The notes under the pieces were generated by a model. It saw only the letters and a list, made by a program, of their open reading frames with translations. It was not told where the DNA came from and did no database searches. DNA of 64,000 nt, taken from contig JAQTWP010000001.1 in the NCBI GenBank assembly GCA_028689205.1, forward strand, positions 189,216-253,215, given 5' to 3'. Source of the stretch: Candidatus Altimarinota bacterium. GTDB taxonomy: Bacteria > Patescibacteriota > Gracilibacteria > BD1-5 > UBA2023. Positions 11,941 to 22,710 of this stretch are shown piece by piece (position 1 is the stretch's first letter; every line of letters starts with the position of its first letter). The position numbers were made by a program, and so were the translations under genes.

Positions 11941-11968
11941 TTGCATTTTACTCTATTATCGCTATAAT
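11941..11968 (+). promoter_or_regulatory. Sigma70-type promoter of gltX
   Basis: TTGCAT (-35) and TATAAT (-10) are separated by 16 bp, 34 bp before the gltX start. Confidence 0.7.
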
Positions 11969-12002
11969 CAGGCTTGTTTTAGAATATAAATAAAGTTAAA
12001 AA

Positions 12003-13487
12003 ATGATAATAAAAACCCGTCTTGCTCCGTCTCCAACTTGATTCGTTCATATTGGTTCTTTGAGGTTGGCTCTTTATGATTATCTTTTTGCTAAGAAGAA
12101 TAATTGAATCTATGCTCTTAGAGTTGAGGATACTGATCAGACAAGATCAGTTGAATGAACTTATGAGAATATGGTAAAGGTTTTTGAAGAAGTTGGGATT
12201 ATCCCAAATGAATGACCGTCTCCATATAAAGATCTTGGTAATTGACCATACATTCAATCTGAGAGATTGCCTTTATATAGACCGTTTATAGATAAAATGA
12301 TAGAAGAGGGAAATGCTTATTATTGTTTCTGTACTTCTGAAAGATTAACAGAACTTAGAGCAGAGCAAGAAAGTCTCAAACTTCCTACAAAATATGATTG
12401 ATTATGTAGAGATTTACCTTTAGAAGATGCTAAAAAAAGAATTGAGGATTGAGAAAAATATGTAGTAAGACTTAAAGTTCCTAAGTGAGAAAAAATATCT
12501 TTTAATGACCTTGTAAGATGAAGAGTTGAATTTAGTTCTTCAGAAGTTGATGATCAAGTATTACTAAAGTCTGATTGATTTCCGACTTATCATTGAGCAG
12601 TTGTAATTGATGATTATCTAATGAAAGTTACTCATGCTTTTAGATGAGTTGAATGGCTTAGCTCAATGCCAAAGCAAATTCTTGTAGCAAAATTCTTAAA
12701 AATTGAACTACCAGAATATGCACATCTTCCACTTATAGTAGATATTAATCGTAAAAAATTATCAAAAAGAAGTTGAGATGTTGCTGTTGAAGAATATCTC
12801 AAAAAATGATATTTAAAAGAAGCACTACTTAATTTTATATTATTTCTAGGTTGGAATCCTAAGACCACAGAAGAAATCTTCTCACTTGAAGAAATGGTAG
12901 AAAGATTCGATATTAAAGATGTTCATAAATCTGATGCGGTTTTTGATATAGAAAAACTTAATTGGATGAATGGACAATATATTATAAAAACTCCAATTGA
13001 TGAACTTTTTGCTAAACTTGAGAAATATCTAAGTACTTATGAAGTAGATTTTTATAACAATGTTTTTATAAAACATAATGATGAATATAATAAAAGAATT
13101 CTTACAGAACTAAAAACTAGAATGAAAAAATTCGATGAATATATTGAATTAACTACTTTTATATATAATGATTCAAAAATAAATACTTCTTTACTTCTTA
13201 ATGAAAAGATGTGAATTACTACTCTTGAATTAGCTAAAACTACACTTATTATAGCTTTGGATATAATTAACAGTCAAGAAGAATACAATGCAGAAAATAT
13301 AAAAAATATGTTCATTGAAAAAATCAAAGAAGCGGGACTTAAAAATTGACAAGTTTTGTGGCCAGTTCGTGTGGCTTTGTCATGAGAGTTATTTTCTCCA
13401 TGAGCTTTTGAATTAATTGGAATACTTTGACCAGAAAAGTCAAGCGAAAGAATACAAAAAATAATTGATGAAATTGAAAAAATATAA
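12003..13487 (+). CDS. gltX: Glutamyl-tRNA synthetase
   Basis: 494-residue class I aminoacyl-tRNA synthetase. The Rossmann fold has the HIGH-type motif APSPTGFVHIGSLR and the KMSKS-type loop NRKKLSKRSGD; the C-terminal anticodon-binding helical domain ends LIGILGPEKSSERI. The full N-terminus and length are as in discriminating or non-discriminating GluRS; with a tRNA-Gln at 22873 and no glnS or gatCAB visible here, which kind it is cannot be told. It is first in a likely operon with 13522-15817. Confidence 0.97.
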
Positions 13488-13521
13488 TATACTACATCTA
13501 GTTTTTAACTAAATATAAAAT

Positions 13522-13875
13522 ATGAACTATATAATTTTAAAAGGAATAATTGAATCTACAATAGCAAATTTTAAATGCAAAGATTGCAATTCTTGAATTA
13601 CTGAATGAAATATTAATATTCTAGGTTCAGCAGGAAATAGTGTTAATCTTGAAGTAATATGTCCTAACTGTAAAACACAATGAGTTGTTAAGGCTGAGAT
13701 AGGTCTGATTAATAATGCTGTAACTCCAGAAACACTTATGAATCTAAAAAATACAATTGCTTGAATCCAAAATACTAAACAATCTTGAATTGATGCTATA
13801 AAAGATACTGATATTCTTGATATTAGAGAAAATCTAAAAAACTGTTCTTCTATTGAAGATTTATTTAAAGTTTAA
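13522..13875 (+). CDS. Small zinc-ribbon-like protein, unknown function
   Basis: 117 residues. Two Cys pairs, CKDC (about residue 19) and CPNC (about 48), separated by a beta-rich stretch look like a zinc ribbon; the C-terminal half is helical and polar. No signal peptide is present. It follows gltX by 34 bp. Not recognised as a named family. Confidence 0.75.
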
Positions 13876-13885
13876 TTTATATATT

Positions 13886-14296
13886 ATGTGATTTTTAATA
13901 AAACTTTCTTCTTTAATTGTTATTATATTTACAGCTTACATATTAGGGATTTTTTTAATGCCTTCACAGACCGATATACTTGCCGATAAATTATGAATTA
14001 GTGGATTCAACGATTCAGTAAGATGATTAAAGGATTGAGCAGATACAGTATGAAATGATATGTTACAAGTAAAAGAGGCTAGCTCTACTGTAGATATGGC
14101 TAGAAATGCAATCAAAAGTACACAAGATTCAATCAAAAAATGACAAGAAGTTGTAAATAAAACACAATGAGTAATTGAACAAAAAATCGATCAAGCAAAT
14201 AAAGTTGCTGAATCTGGTCAGAAAGTTATAGATTCTACAAATGAACTAAAACAAAATGTTTCTGAACTTACATCTAGCACTTGAATTTCTCAATAA
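13886..14296 (+). CDS. Membrane-anchored coiled-coil protein, unknown
   Basis: 136 residues: one N-terminal membrane helix (LIKLSSLIVIIFTAYILGIF), then a long amphipathic, Lys/Gln/Asp-rich helix (about 45-130) resembling apolipoprotein or YtxH-like repeats. It lies 10 bp after the zinc-ribbon gene and 5 bp before the TsaC-like gene. No function can be assigned. Confidence 0.75.
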
Positions 14297-14301
14297 ATAT
14301 A

Positions 14302-14826
14302 ATGATATCAGCAATACCTACAGATACTTGTTATTGATTAGCTTGTAATATATATAATAAAGAAGCTTACTATAAAATTTTTGAACTTAAAAATAGGCCG
14401 GGGAATAAATTGCTTTCTATAGCGGTAATAACTTACAATGATTTAAAACTAATAAGTTTACTTTCTTCCTCTCAAATAAATTTTCTAATTAATTATCCTC
14501 ATCCTTTTACTATTCTGACAAAAGTAAATGAGAATTTTGAGTTTCCGATTTTTTTAGATAAATTACAATATAGTGAATTATGAATTAGAGTTGCAAGTAC
14601 TTTTCTTGATAAAGATGTTATATCTTCTCTTGAATTCCCTATATTCCTTACTTCTGCAAATAATTCATGAGATAGTGAAATTTATGATAGTTCTGAGATT
14701 GATGCTTTTTTTTGAAATAGAATTGATAAAATTTTACCTTGAAAAATTAAACCTAATCCACCCTCTAATATATTTCGTTTTATTTGAGACACTTTGGAAT
14801 TAGATTATATAAGAAAAAATTACTAA
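14302..14826 (+). CDS. tsaC: L-threonylcarbamoyladenylate synthase (TsaC/Sua5-like)
   Basis: 174-residue YrdC-fold protein. It has the N-terminal PTDTCYGLACN motif, the substrate loop KNRPGNKLLSIAV and the SANNSG-type motif near residue 122. It would make threonylcarbamoyl-AMP from Thr, bicarbonate and ATP for t6A formation, working with TsaE (7829). It lacks the Sua5 C-terminal domain, so TsaC is the closer name. Confidence 0.9.
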
Positions 14827-14839
14827 ATTATATTTAATT

Positions 14840-15817
14840 ATGAAAAAACTTATTTTATTAGTACTAATTGTAGCTTCTGTTTTTACTTACATAGAAGTCT
14901 CAAACATTGGAAATCAAAAAGTAGTAAAATGAAAATATATTATACAAAAAGGAGATACAGTTTCTAACTTACCAACAAGATTAAGATTCGAACCCCAAAG
15001 AACTTTTTATAAATTATGGTTAAAATTCCTAGCTCCGGAAGTTAAATTGCAGGCCTGAACTTATTCAATTCCTGTTGACTCCATTTTATCTGAGGTTTTT
15101 TCTAAAACTTTAAAAAAACCAGATTCACTAGATCAAGAAATAACTATATTACCAGGATGGAATATATTCGATATTGATTATTATCTTTCTAATAAGTGAG
15201 TTATAAAGTCATGAGAGTTAATTGAATTATCAGATAATCTTCCTAGTGAACTCAAATCTAATTTCAGTTTTCTAGATAATTCTACTTCACTTGAATGATT
15301 TCTTTATCCTGATACTTATAGATTACAATTCAATATACAGCTTATTGATTTGGTAAGTGTTTTACTTGAAGAATTCAATAATAAAATATATAAACAATAT
15401 TGAATAAAATCATGAAAAGAATTCTATAATAAATTAATTCTTGCCTCAATTATACAAAAAGAAGAAAGAAATACCATAAACAAACCAATAGTAGCTTGAA
15501 TACTTTCAAAAAGATTAGAAGAGTGAATTGCACTTTGAGCGGATGCAACTGTATGTTATCAATATAGAATTACATTTAATGAATGTACACCAGCATTTAT
15601 TTGAGAAAAAATTTATATAAAATCAGACTATAATACAAGAAATAAGTTGTGACTTCCTCCTACTCCGATTTCTAATATGACTGATGATACTTTCAAGTCT
15701 GTATTTTCAAGTGAGCAAAGTCCCTATTATTACTATTTACATGATATGAATGGGAATATTCATTATGGTAGAACACTCCAAGAACATGTAAATAATAAAA
15801 ATCTTTATCTTAAATAG
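14840..15817 (+). CDS. mltG: Endolytic murein transglycosylase MltG
   Basis: 325 residues with an N-terminal membrane anchor, a LysM-like region and a YceG catalytic domain (about 180-325). The catalytic Glu lies in LASIIQKEERN; ALGADATVCYQYRITF, YNTRNKLGLPPTPISN and HYGRTLQEH are the remaining family blocks. MltG cuts nascent glycan strands and sets their length. It is last in the gltX operon and is followed by a strong terminator. Confidence 0.94.
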
Positions 15818-15820
15818 CAG

Positions 15821-15846
15821 AAAGGTCGCCAACTGGCGACCTTTTA
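15821..15846. terminator. Bidirectional terminator between mltG and 15848-16207
   Basis: AAAGGTCGCC and GGCGACCTTT form a 10-bp stem around AACT; A and T flanks serve both converging genes. It is more GC-rich than other terminators of the window. Confidence 0.9.
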
Positions 15847-15847
15847 A

Positions 15848-16207
15848 TTATTCTTGTTCCTTCAGATAAATTTCTTCACCTTCTTCTATTAATGCATAAA
15901 ACATTTTCGTTTTTAGAATCTCAGTCATTACGATATCAGATTTTACAGGAGTATATTTGGATAAAAACTTATTTTCGTCTCGAAATGCAATATAACGGTA
16001 TGAATACAACAAGAGTTTGTTCTTCGCCTTAATGTACTCATTTTTAGTGTATACACATTGGTTTTGTTTTATAACTTCTTCTTCAATTATATCCTCATAA
16101 AACCCATACTCATTGTGTGTTCGTATTGCATAGAGCAGATTCAAAAGAACAACAATTATAATTACGGTAGTAGCCAATATTTTTAAACCTTTTTTTATCC
16201 AATTCAT
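15848..16207 (-). CDS. Unknown membrane-anchored protein with foreign-looking expression signals
   Basis: 119 residues: a basic start, one membrane helix (about 9-28), then a charged exported or cytoplasmic domain rich in Glu, Lys and Tyr. No family recognised. Unlike its neighbours it has a strong Shine-Dalgarno seven bases before ATG, a near-consensus promoter, and no TGA among its three glycines (GGT, GGG, GGT). It is enclosed by a terminator on each side. This suggests transfer from an organism with the standard code, though three glycines are few. Confidence 0.75.
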   Translation of the reverse strand: MNWIKKGLKILATTVIIIVVLLNLLYAIRTHNEYGFYEDIIEEEVIKQNQCVYTKNEYIKAKNKLLLYSYRYIAFRDENKFLSKYTPVKSDIVMTEILKTKMFYALIEEGEEIYLKEQE

Positions 16208-16211
16208 AACT

Positions 16212-16220
16212 CTCTCCTTT
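16212..16220 (-). promoter_or_regulatory. Strong Shine-Dalgarno of 15848-16207
   Basis: AAAGGAGAG on the minus strand, with about seven bases to the ATG. Hardly any other gene in the window has such a site, so it stands out and also supports this start. Confidence 0.8.
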
Positions 16221-16284
16221 TTTTATTGGATTTTTGATAGGTAATTACATGAACACTACGAATTTATTTATTTTTGTTTTTTTG

Positions 16285-16312
16285 ATAATAAGATAATAAT
16301 AAGATATGTCAA
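16285..16312 (-). promoter_or_regulatory. Promoter of 15848-16207
   Basis: Minus-strand TTGACA (16307-16312) and TATTAT (16285-16290) separated by 16 bp. Confidence 0.65.
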
Positions 16313-16332
16313 TCAGTTTAAAATATTTAACC

Positions 16333-16368
16333 TAATAAAACCTAAAGATTTTTAATTAGGTTTTATTA
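16333..16368. terminator. Perfect 13-bp inverted repeat, terminator-like
   Basis: TAATAAAACCTAA and its complement flank a 10-base loop. It isolates 15848-16207 from the DUF378 gene upstream. Confidence 0.75.
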
Positions 16369-16389
16369 TATATACTTTCTTAAATGAAA

Positions 16390-16590
16390 TTATTTTTTAT
16401 CTGACATAGAGATATATCAAATATATATCGCGCTAAGTCAGACTAAAACATATACTGCTCTTGATATCATTGACATTGCTCAAAACAAGAATGCAACCAA
16501 ATTAAAATCTAATATTCATACTAATCACCAATTCAGACCTCATACTATTATAAGTATCAATGAAATGGTATATAATGCTCAAGTTTTCAT
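16390..16590 (-). CDS. DUF378 small membrane protein
   Basis: 66 residues with two membrane helices and the DUF378 signature IIVGGLNWGLVGILDFNLVA, ending SRAVYVLVGLSAIYI. DUF378 proteins (YuzA-like) are about 65-75 residues and their function is unknown. An in-frame ATG 24 codons upstream (16662) would add a polar leader; I prefer the inner start because it matches family length. Confidence 0.85.
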
Positions 16591-16743
16591 AATATCTAAA
16601 GTTAATAATAAACTTTTATATATCCAACTTAACTTTGAGAATTCTAATGTTCTCAATTTCATATACTATCTTTTTTTGTAAAAAGTAAATAGACTACCAG
16701 TGAAAAATATGTGTATAATTTGTGATTTTTATGTGAAAATATA

Positions 16744-16962
16744 TTATTTTATAATTCCTAGTTTTATTAATAATTCAAGAACTAAAACTATTATTATTGG
16801 AATAAAAAATAATAGCACAAAATTTCTTATAGAGTGTTTATAAATATTCTCTGAATTATTCGAAAGTTTTACTAATTCATTGTATTTTTCAGTTTCTTCT
16901 GGAAATTCATTTTTCATGAATTCATTCATTTCTTCTTGAGCTGGTTCATTATTATTTTCCAT
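16744..16962 (-). CDS. Small tail-anchored membrane protein, unknown
   Basis: 72 residues: an acidic N-terminal half (EPAQEEMNEFMKNEFPEE) and one C-terminal membrane helix (about 48-70) ending in LGIIK. It has a single Gly, coded GGA. It lies upstream of the DUF378 gene on the same strand with a 150-bp gap. Not recognised. Confidence 0.6.
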   Translation of the reverse strand: MENNNEPAQEEMNEFMKNEFPEETEKYNELVKLSNNSENIYKHSIRNFVLLFFIPIIIVLVLELLIKLGIIK

Positions 16963-17000
16963 AGTTCTATTTTGAATATAAGTTTTTAAAACTTAACTTA

Positions 17001-17031
17001 AAAACACCGATAATCTCTCATCGGTGTTTTT
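17001..17031. terminator. Terminator of gyrB
   Basis: AAAACACCGA and TCGGTGTTTT form a 10-bp stem with a 10-base loop, 7 bp past the gyrB stop, with T-runs on both strands. Confidence 0.85.
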
Positions 17032-17037
17032 GGTTTT

Positions 17038-18954
17038 TTATATATCTAGATTAGTAACGTGCTTAGCTCTTGATTGGATGAATCTCTTACGAGGTGGAAC
17101 ATCTTCTCACATTAGAGTTTTGAATACTTCATCAGCTTTTTCTGAATCTAGAATACTTACACGGCTCATTTTACGAACTGACGGATCCATAGTTGTTTCC
17201 CAAAGTTGTTCTGGGTTCATTTCTCAAAGCCCCTTGTAACGTTGGATTCATTCTGTAGTAACTCCGAATTCATCAATTATTGCTTGTTTTTCTTCTTCAG
17301 TAAATACGTACCAACTTTGTTTACCTTTTGCAAGTCTATATAGTGGTGGCATTGCTATGAATATATTCCCATTTATTATTAAGTCTTTAAGATATCTATA
17401 GAAGAAAGTTAGAAGTAGTGTACGGATATGAGCACCATCAACGTCCGCATCTGTCATTATTATTATTCTGTGATATCTCAGTCTTGAAAGATCAAAAGTA
17501 TCTCAAATAGATGTACCAATTGCAATAATTAGATTTTTGATTTCTTGATTCCCGAATATTCTATCTAGACGAGCTTGTTCTGTATTAAGGATTTTACCTC
17601 TAAGCGGAAGAATGGCTTGGAATTCTCTATCTCTTCATTGTTTAGCACTTCATCCCGCAGAATCTCACTCTACAATATATAACTCTGATTTTTTTGGATC
17701 TCTTGAAGAACAATCTGCTAATTTACCTGGAAGAGTCATTCATTCTAGGGCTCATTTACGGATTATTGTATCACGAGCATTACGAGCAGCTAATCTTGCT
17801 CTACTTGCAAGAAGAGATTTTTCTATAATTAGTTTTGCTGATTTTGGATTTTCTTCGAAGAATTCATATAATTTTTCTCATACTACCTTATCAACGATTC
17901 ATCTAACTTCAGAATTACCTAGTTTTGATTTTGTTTGTCATTCGAATTGAGGTTCTGGAACTTTTATACTTATTACTGTAGTTATTCATTCTACAACATC
18001 TTCATTAGTTAGGTTAGTATCTTTTTCTTTTAGAATTTCATTAGCTCTTGCATATTTGTTGATTGTACGAGTAAGTGCCGTACGGAATCATACAAGGTGA
18101 GTTCCTCACTCTGGAGTATTGATATTATTTACAAAAGTTACAATCTTATCTGTATAATCATCTTTTTTATATTGAACTGATATTTCTACATTAACATCAT
18201 CTACATTTTTTTCTACATAGAAAATATCTCCAAGTTCCTCAAAACGTCTATTCAGAAAACGGACATAAGCTTTAACTCATCATTCAAAATAGAATCTATA
18301 TCTATCTCATGATCTTTCATCAGTAAGAGTCATTTGAATACCTTTTGTAAGATATGCTTGTTGTCTTAATCTAGCTAGAACTGTTTTGTAATCAAAATCT
18401 AGACAAGTAAACATTTCTACATCAGGATAGAATTTGATTGTTGTACCTGTTTTAGTGGTTTTTCAGATTGGTTTTATTTCATCAACTGGAACTCATCTAC
18501 AATATTCTTGATAATATATTTTTCAATCTTTATGGACATATGCTTCAAGTTTTGAAGATAAAGCATTAACTACAGAAGCACCAACTCAATGAAGTCATCC
18601 AGAAACTTTATATCAGCTTTCTTCTCATCAGAATTTTCAACCTGCATGAAGTACCGTAAGAACTGTTTCTAGAGTTGATTTACCTGTTTTTGGGTGGACA
18701 TCTACTGGAATTCATCTTCAGTGATCAGTAACTTCCATTGAACCATCTTTTCAGATTTTTAAATCAATATTCTTACCGAATCATGCCATTGCTTCATCAA
18801 TCGAATTATCAACGATTTCCCATATAAGGTGATGTAAACCTCTTTCATCAGTAGAACCGATATACATTCATGGTCTTTTACGAACTGGTTCTAGTCATTC
18901 TAGAATCTGGATATTAGACGAATCATATGAATCTTCTTTTTTAGTTGCAGCCAT
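17038..18954 (-). CDS. gyrB: DNA gyrase subunit B
   Basis: 638 residues, full length for the short type of GyrB. The GHKL ATPase domain shows [24 protein letters not shown] and [15 protein letters not shown]; then the transducer QTKSKLGN, and [23 protein letters not shown] and [10 protein letters not shown]. It ends with the usual [20 protein letters not shown]. Many of these invariant glycines are TGA, which makes this gene one of the clearest proofs of code 25. gyrA is not in the window; ParE is an alternative name but the motifs fit GyrB. Confidence 0.97.
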
Positions 18955-19398
18955 AATTATTTATAAGTTATTAAGTTATAATTTGAGTTGTAGTAATAAT
19001 ATACAAAATTTGCCCTTAAATAAGGCAATTTTTGGGTTTAGAGTTTTATATAAAATTCAATAAGTAAAAACTTAAATTTTGGCTCTAAATTCTTGTTGAT
19101 AGTATAATTATTTCTTATGAAAAGTAAAAAGATTTTTAACAAAAAAATAAACGATTTTTAAGTCGTTTATTTTAATGATTGCATATGTATAATATTCTTC
19201 ATTTCTTGAAAATCTTTGGTATATTATAAAATATAAATCATAAGTTTATCTTTTATAGATGTAGTAGTCTGTTATTTTAGATACAATAATTAATCTTGTT
19301 AAATATTGTAAATCTGTAAAATCATCAAATATTTAATATTATTCAGATGAGATTCTAGTAAATTCCTTTTTACTAGAATCATTTGTAATGATATGTTT
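18955..19398. other. Intergenic region with three hairpins, no gene seen
   Basis: 444 bp. Hairpins lie at 19006-19033 (TTGCC/GGCAA followed by T5), 19146-19172 (TAAACGA/TCGTTTA with A and T flanks) and 19351-19380 (a perfect 12-bp inverted repeat). The first may act in the gyrB leader or end a short transcript; the second looks like a terminator. No frame longer than about 20 codons with code 25 was supportable. Confidence 0.5.
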
Positions 19399-19782
19399 TT
19401 ATATATTTGCCAATTCTAGTATAGTTTTAACCTCTCAATTTTTTGATTTAATTAATTCTGGAAATTTTTCGTTTTGGTTTTTATTTTTTAAATATATTTC
19501 TTCTAAAATTCAAATACAAATACCAATATATATAGCATCATTTTTATTTGTAGGTTCTCTTTTTTCAATTTCCACAAGAAGATCTTGAATATCTTTTGTA
19601 GAAAGTTTCATATCCTCTATAAGTTGTTCTATATTTTCTTTTAACGTAAGAAATGTAGATAAAAAATTATCAAGTTCAGAAATGTTAGCTTTTCACTCTA
19701 ACGCTTTCAAAAAATTTTCTCATAATCAAGTTTTTACTTGAGATTCAGGTTTAGTACAAGAAGGTGAATTTAAGATTGACAT
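19399..19782 (-). CDS. Unknown helical protein
   Basis: 127 residues, soluble, largely helical and acidic, with a coiled-coil-like stretch (about 35-75, including LKENIEQLIEDMKLSTKDIQ). There is a conserved-looking YIGICIGILEEIYLKN segment. No family recognised. The gene stands alone. Confidence 0.65.
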
Positions 19783-19891
19783 AAATATAAAATTAATAAT
19801 TAACTTCTATATTTATATGGAATACATGTAACTTGTCAAATATTTTGAGGTACAATCTTTCACGAAATGCAACTTTTTAAAAACCTAGATT

Positions 19892-20476
19892 CTAATTTAA
19901 AAAGTTTTTAAATTCATTATAACTAAATCATTTCTGAAGAATTTTTTGGATAATTTTATTATTTTCTATTCATTTGCTTTTGAAGCTTTCTATTGTATTT
20001 AGAATTAATTCTTCTTGATTATGTTCTCATAATTCATCTATTAATTCTTGAATTAAATTTTGGTCATATCATTTTTGTTTCAGACTAAAAATAATGCTTT
20101 TAAATGGTTTTTTGAGAAGCAAATCTTTAATAGTGTTTTGTAGTTGAATTTTAGATGATATTGATATTATATTAACATTAGTACTGATAATTTCTTTAAT
20201 CTCACTTTCTATAAATCATTTTAGTTTTAATTTGTTCAAAATGAATTTCTCACTTTTTCATTTTTCTGCTAAATTCCTTACTAGATTATCTAGAATATTA
20301 TTTTCTTGAAGTAGGGAAGCTATATTAAGTAGAACCTCTTTTGATAGCTTTGAATCTTTTGATTTTTCAATAAGTTTTGATTCAAGCTTCTTAATCGAAA
20401 TATTATATTTGAAATAATACCGAAGAGCGTAGTTTTTGAGTGTTTGAAAAATTGTATAATCTGGAGTATATTTCAT
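19892..20476 (-). CDS. RecX-like regulatory protein
   Basis: 194 residues made of repeated three-helix units with the pattern ...LA.KGKS..FI..KL..KGF...I, typical of RecX, which blocks RecA filament growth. The start YTIFQTLKNYALRYYFKYN...SIKKLESKL resembles the RecX opening (A..YL..R..S..EL..KL). The similarity is by pattern only. Five in-frame TGA codons lie in the second half. It is not next to recA. Confidence 0.6.
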
Positions 20477-20562
20477 TAGTGAAAAATTTAATTCTACTAT
20501 ATTTAATTTATTAAATATTAACCTTAATTATGAATTACTTTTCCTCTTATTCATAGCATAGA

Positions 20563-20708
20563 ATCAAGTATTGTCATAGTGAGCTTGTCGAACTATTAAC
20601 TCGCAAGAGTTACAAAAAACATTTATTTAACTGAAAATATTTCAGATTTTATCCTTCGACAGGCTCAGGATGACACTATTTTGATTGAATATTAAGACAA
20701 TACTTGAT
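20563..20708. repeat. Palindromic repeat element (family B) nested in a 13-bp inverted repeat
   Basis: An inner element at 20572-20675 has ends TGTCATAGTGAGCTTGTCG and the complementary CGACAGGCTCAGGATGACA. Outside it, ATCAAGTATTGTC (20563-20575) and GACAATACTTGAT (20696-20708) form a perfect 13-bp inverted repeat. Half-copies of the right end recur at 33425-33465. It resembles a non-coding MITE. Confidence 0.7.
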
Positions 20709-20717
20709 TATAAACAA

Positions 20718-20749
20718 AGGAAGATTTCTCGTATTCACTCGAAATGACA
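20718..20749. repeat. Fragment of repeat family C
   Basis: AGGAAGATTTCTC ... GAAATGACA, matching the right end of the element at 58662-58751. Confidence 0.55.
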
Positions 20750-20759
20750 AACTAATTTT

Positions 20760-22349
20760 TTAAAATCTGTAATTTTTTGCGTAATCAAGTTGGTTATCAA
20801 CTCATATATTGAACTTAGTTTCATCTAGTTTGATTTCTATATCTGGTTTTATTCATACTCAATCAATTCATGTCTTTGTTTTACCTGTGAACCATTTTGC
20901 AACTGTGTATTTGAAGCTTGATCAATCAGAATAATTATCAAGAGATTGAACTGATCATTTACCATAAGAGGTTTCTCAGATTATTCTAACTGTATTTCAT
21001 AGATAATCTCTAATTGTTCATGCCATAATTTCTGATGCTGAGGCGCTTCATTTATTAACAAGTATAACTACATTTTTTCATACAAAAGTAAATGAGTCCA
21101 TTCAGGTAGAATTCATATCAGTTGAAAAATCCTTATATTTTATATTAACTACACTTTCTCATTTTGGTACGAAAAAATTAAGTATTGAAGCAACTTCATC
21201 AAGACTTCAACCTGGATCATTTCTTAGGTCAATTATGGTTTTACCATTAGGATTATTTTTTATAATATCTCATACAGCTCAAGAGAATGCTTTAGCTGTA
21301 CCTACTCAGAAAGTTGTAATTTTTATGTAATTATCTCAATTATTAAGTTTAGAACTTTCTACGTATTTGATTATTATTTTTTGTCTTGTCACCATTATCT
21401 CAATATTTTTTCAATCTCTTAAAACTGTAAGTTTTACTTGGGTTCAAGCTGGTCATTTGATTTTATTAACTGCTTCTTGTAGCGTAACTTGATCAGTCAC
21501 TTCAAAACTATCAATCTTAATGATTTGGTCTCAAGATTTAAGTCATGCTTTTTCTGCTGGCGAACCAGGTAATGGGGAGATTATTTTCATAATTCCTGGC
21601 TTATCCATTTCTACATTAGCACCAATTCATTCGAATTCTCATGACAATTGATCATTAAAGCTTTTCGCATCAATAGGTGGAAAATATGTAGTATATTTAT
21701 CTCAAGTACCTTCAGTCATTCATTTTATTGCAGAGCGGATTAACTCTTCGTCATTTAATTTATTGCTGTCGTAATGTTGATTTTTTAATTTGTAATAAAC
21801 ATCATTTAGAATTGGGAAATTGCTAATTTTTTCAATTTCATAATTTTCTTGAATGTTAGTAGGACTTTCTTCTTCTAAAGAATAATTCTTAATTTCATCC
21901 ATTGCCTGAAGAAAATAAGAAAGTTTTAAAGGTGTGTTTTTGGAATATATTAAATCAAGGTCAAAATTATCTTTAACCATTTTTGCAAATAAATCTTGAG
22001 AAGCTAATTTATCAAGATTCAAATTCATTGATTTATTATTAATTAAATCAAGATATACTCATTTTTGAAGAGCTGTATATATTTGTGTACCAGCAATTAC
22101 ATCATAAAATTTTAAATCTATATATTTATACGATTCGGGTATTCATTCTCAAATTGAATTAAAATAGAAAATAAATAATCATTTTACCGTAAGAGATTTT
22201 GCTTTTTGAATATCTGAGAAATTTTGGTTTTCCAAATATGAATCGCTAATTTCTGTAGCTTTTGTAATATATAGATTAGAAAAGAAACTAAAAATCAAAA
22301 CTAGACTAATAATAATTGATTTTATATTTTTCATATATTTATTTTTCAT
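20760..22349 (-). CDS. ctpA: C-terminal processing peptidase (CtpA-like, S41 family)
   Basis: 529 residues: signal peptide or anchor, an N-terminal helical region (about 30-190), a PDZ domain (about 235-310, with GSPAEKAGLKSGDQIIKI) and the S41 catalytic domain. The nucleophile is in NKGSASASEIMAG and the general-base Lys in GETSYGKGSVQ. It would cut exported proteins near their C-termini. A second ATG five codons in (22334) is equally possible. The following 22370-22639 membrane gene is upstream by 20 bp and may be co-transcribed. Confidence 0.93.
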
Positions 22350-22369
22350 TTGATTATTTTATTAATAAA

Positions 22370-22639
22370 TTAATTTTCGGGAATATATTTTTGTTCTAGC
22401 GTATTATAATCTCCATTGCTTTTATCAGAAAAATCAATAATTCACATTGGATAGGCTACACTTAAAAATATAAATAACATTCATATTAATGTAATTACAA
22501 CTACAGTTCATCAATTACCTAAATATCTTTCTGCCCACGCAAACCTTCAAGTCCATTCATAAATCATTTTTCTATACTTCAATGTTCATATTCAAGCTAA
22601 GAGAAAAAGTATTCAATAAAATATTTTTATAAATATCAT
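22370..22639 (-). CDS. Small two-helix membrane protein
   Basis: 89 residues with membrane helices at about 2-18 and 44-66, joined by a basic/aromatic segment RKMIYEWTGRFAWAERYLG, and a polar tail. Several CPR genomes carry small proteins of this look, but I cannot name it. Upstream of the CtpA-like gene on the same strand. Confidence 0.65.
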
Positions 22640-22647
22640 AGTAAAAA

Positions 22648-22676
22648 TTGTTTTACAATTAAAACTTTTTTATTAT
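22648..22676 (+). promoter_or_regulatory. Promoter of the tRNA-Gln locus
   Basis: TTGTTT, 17 bp, TATTAT. Start of transcription would fall near 22684, so the two tRNA-like copies would lie in the same primary transcript as the tRNA. Confidence 0.5.
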
Positions 22677-22710
22677 ATTGTCTGCACTTTCAAAAGCAAA
22701 TTTATTTACT

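Noticed and set aside
17612-17950. 112-codon plus-strand frame
   Set aside because: Antisense to gyrB.
19119-19160. 14-codon ORF MKSKKIFNKKINDF
   Set aside because: Too short and overlapping a terminator-like hairpin; no support.
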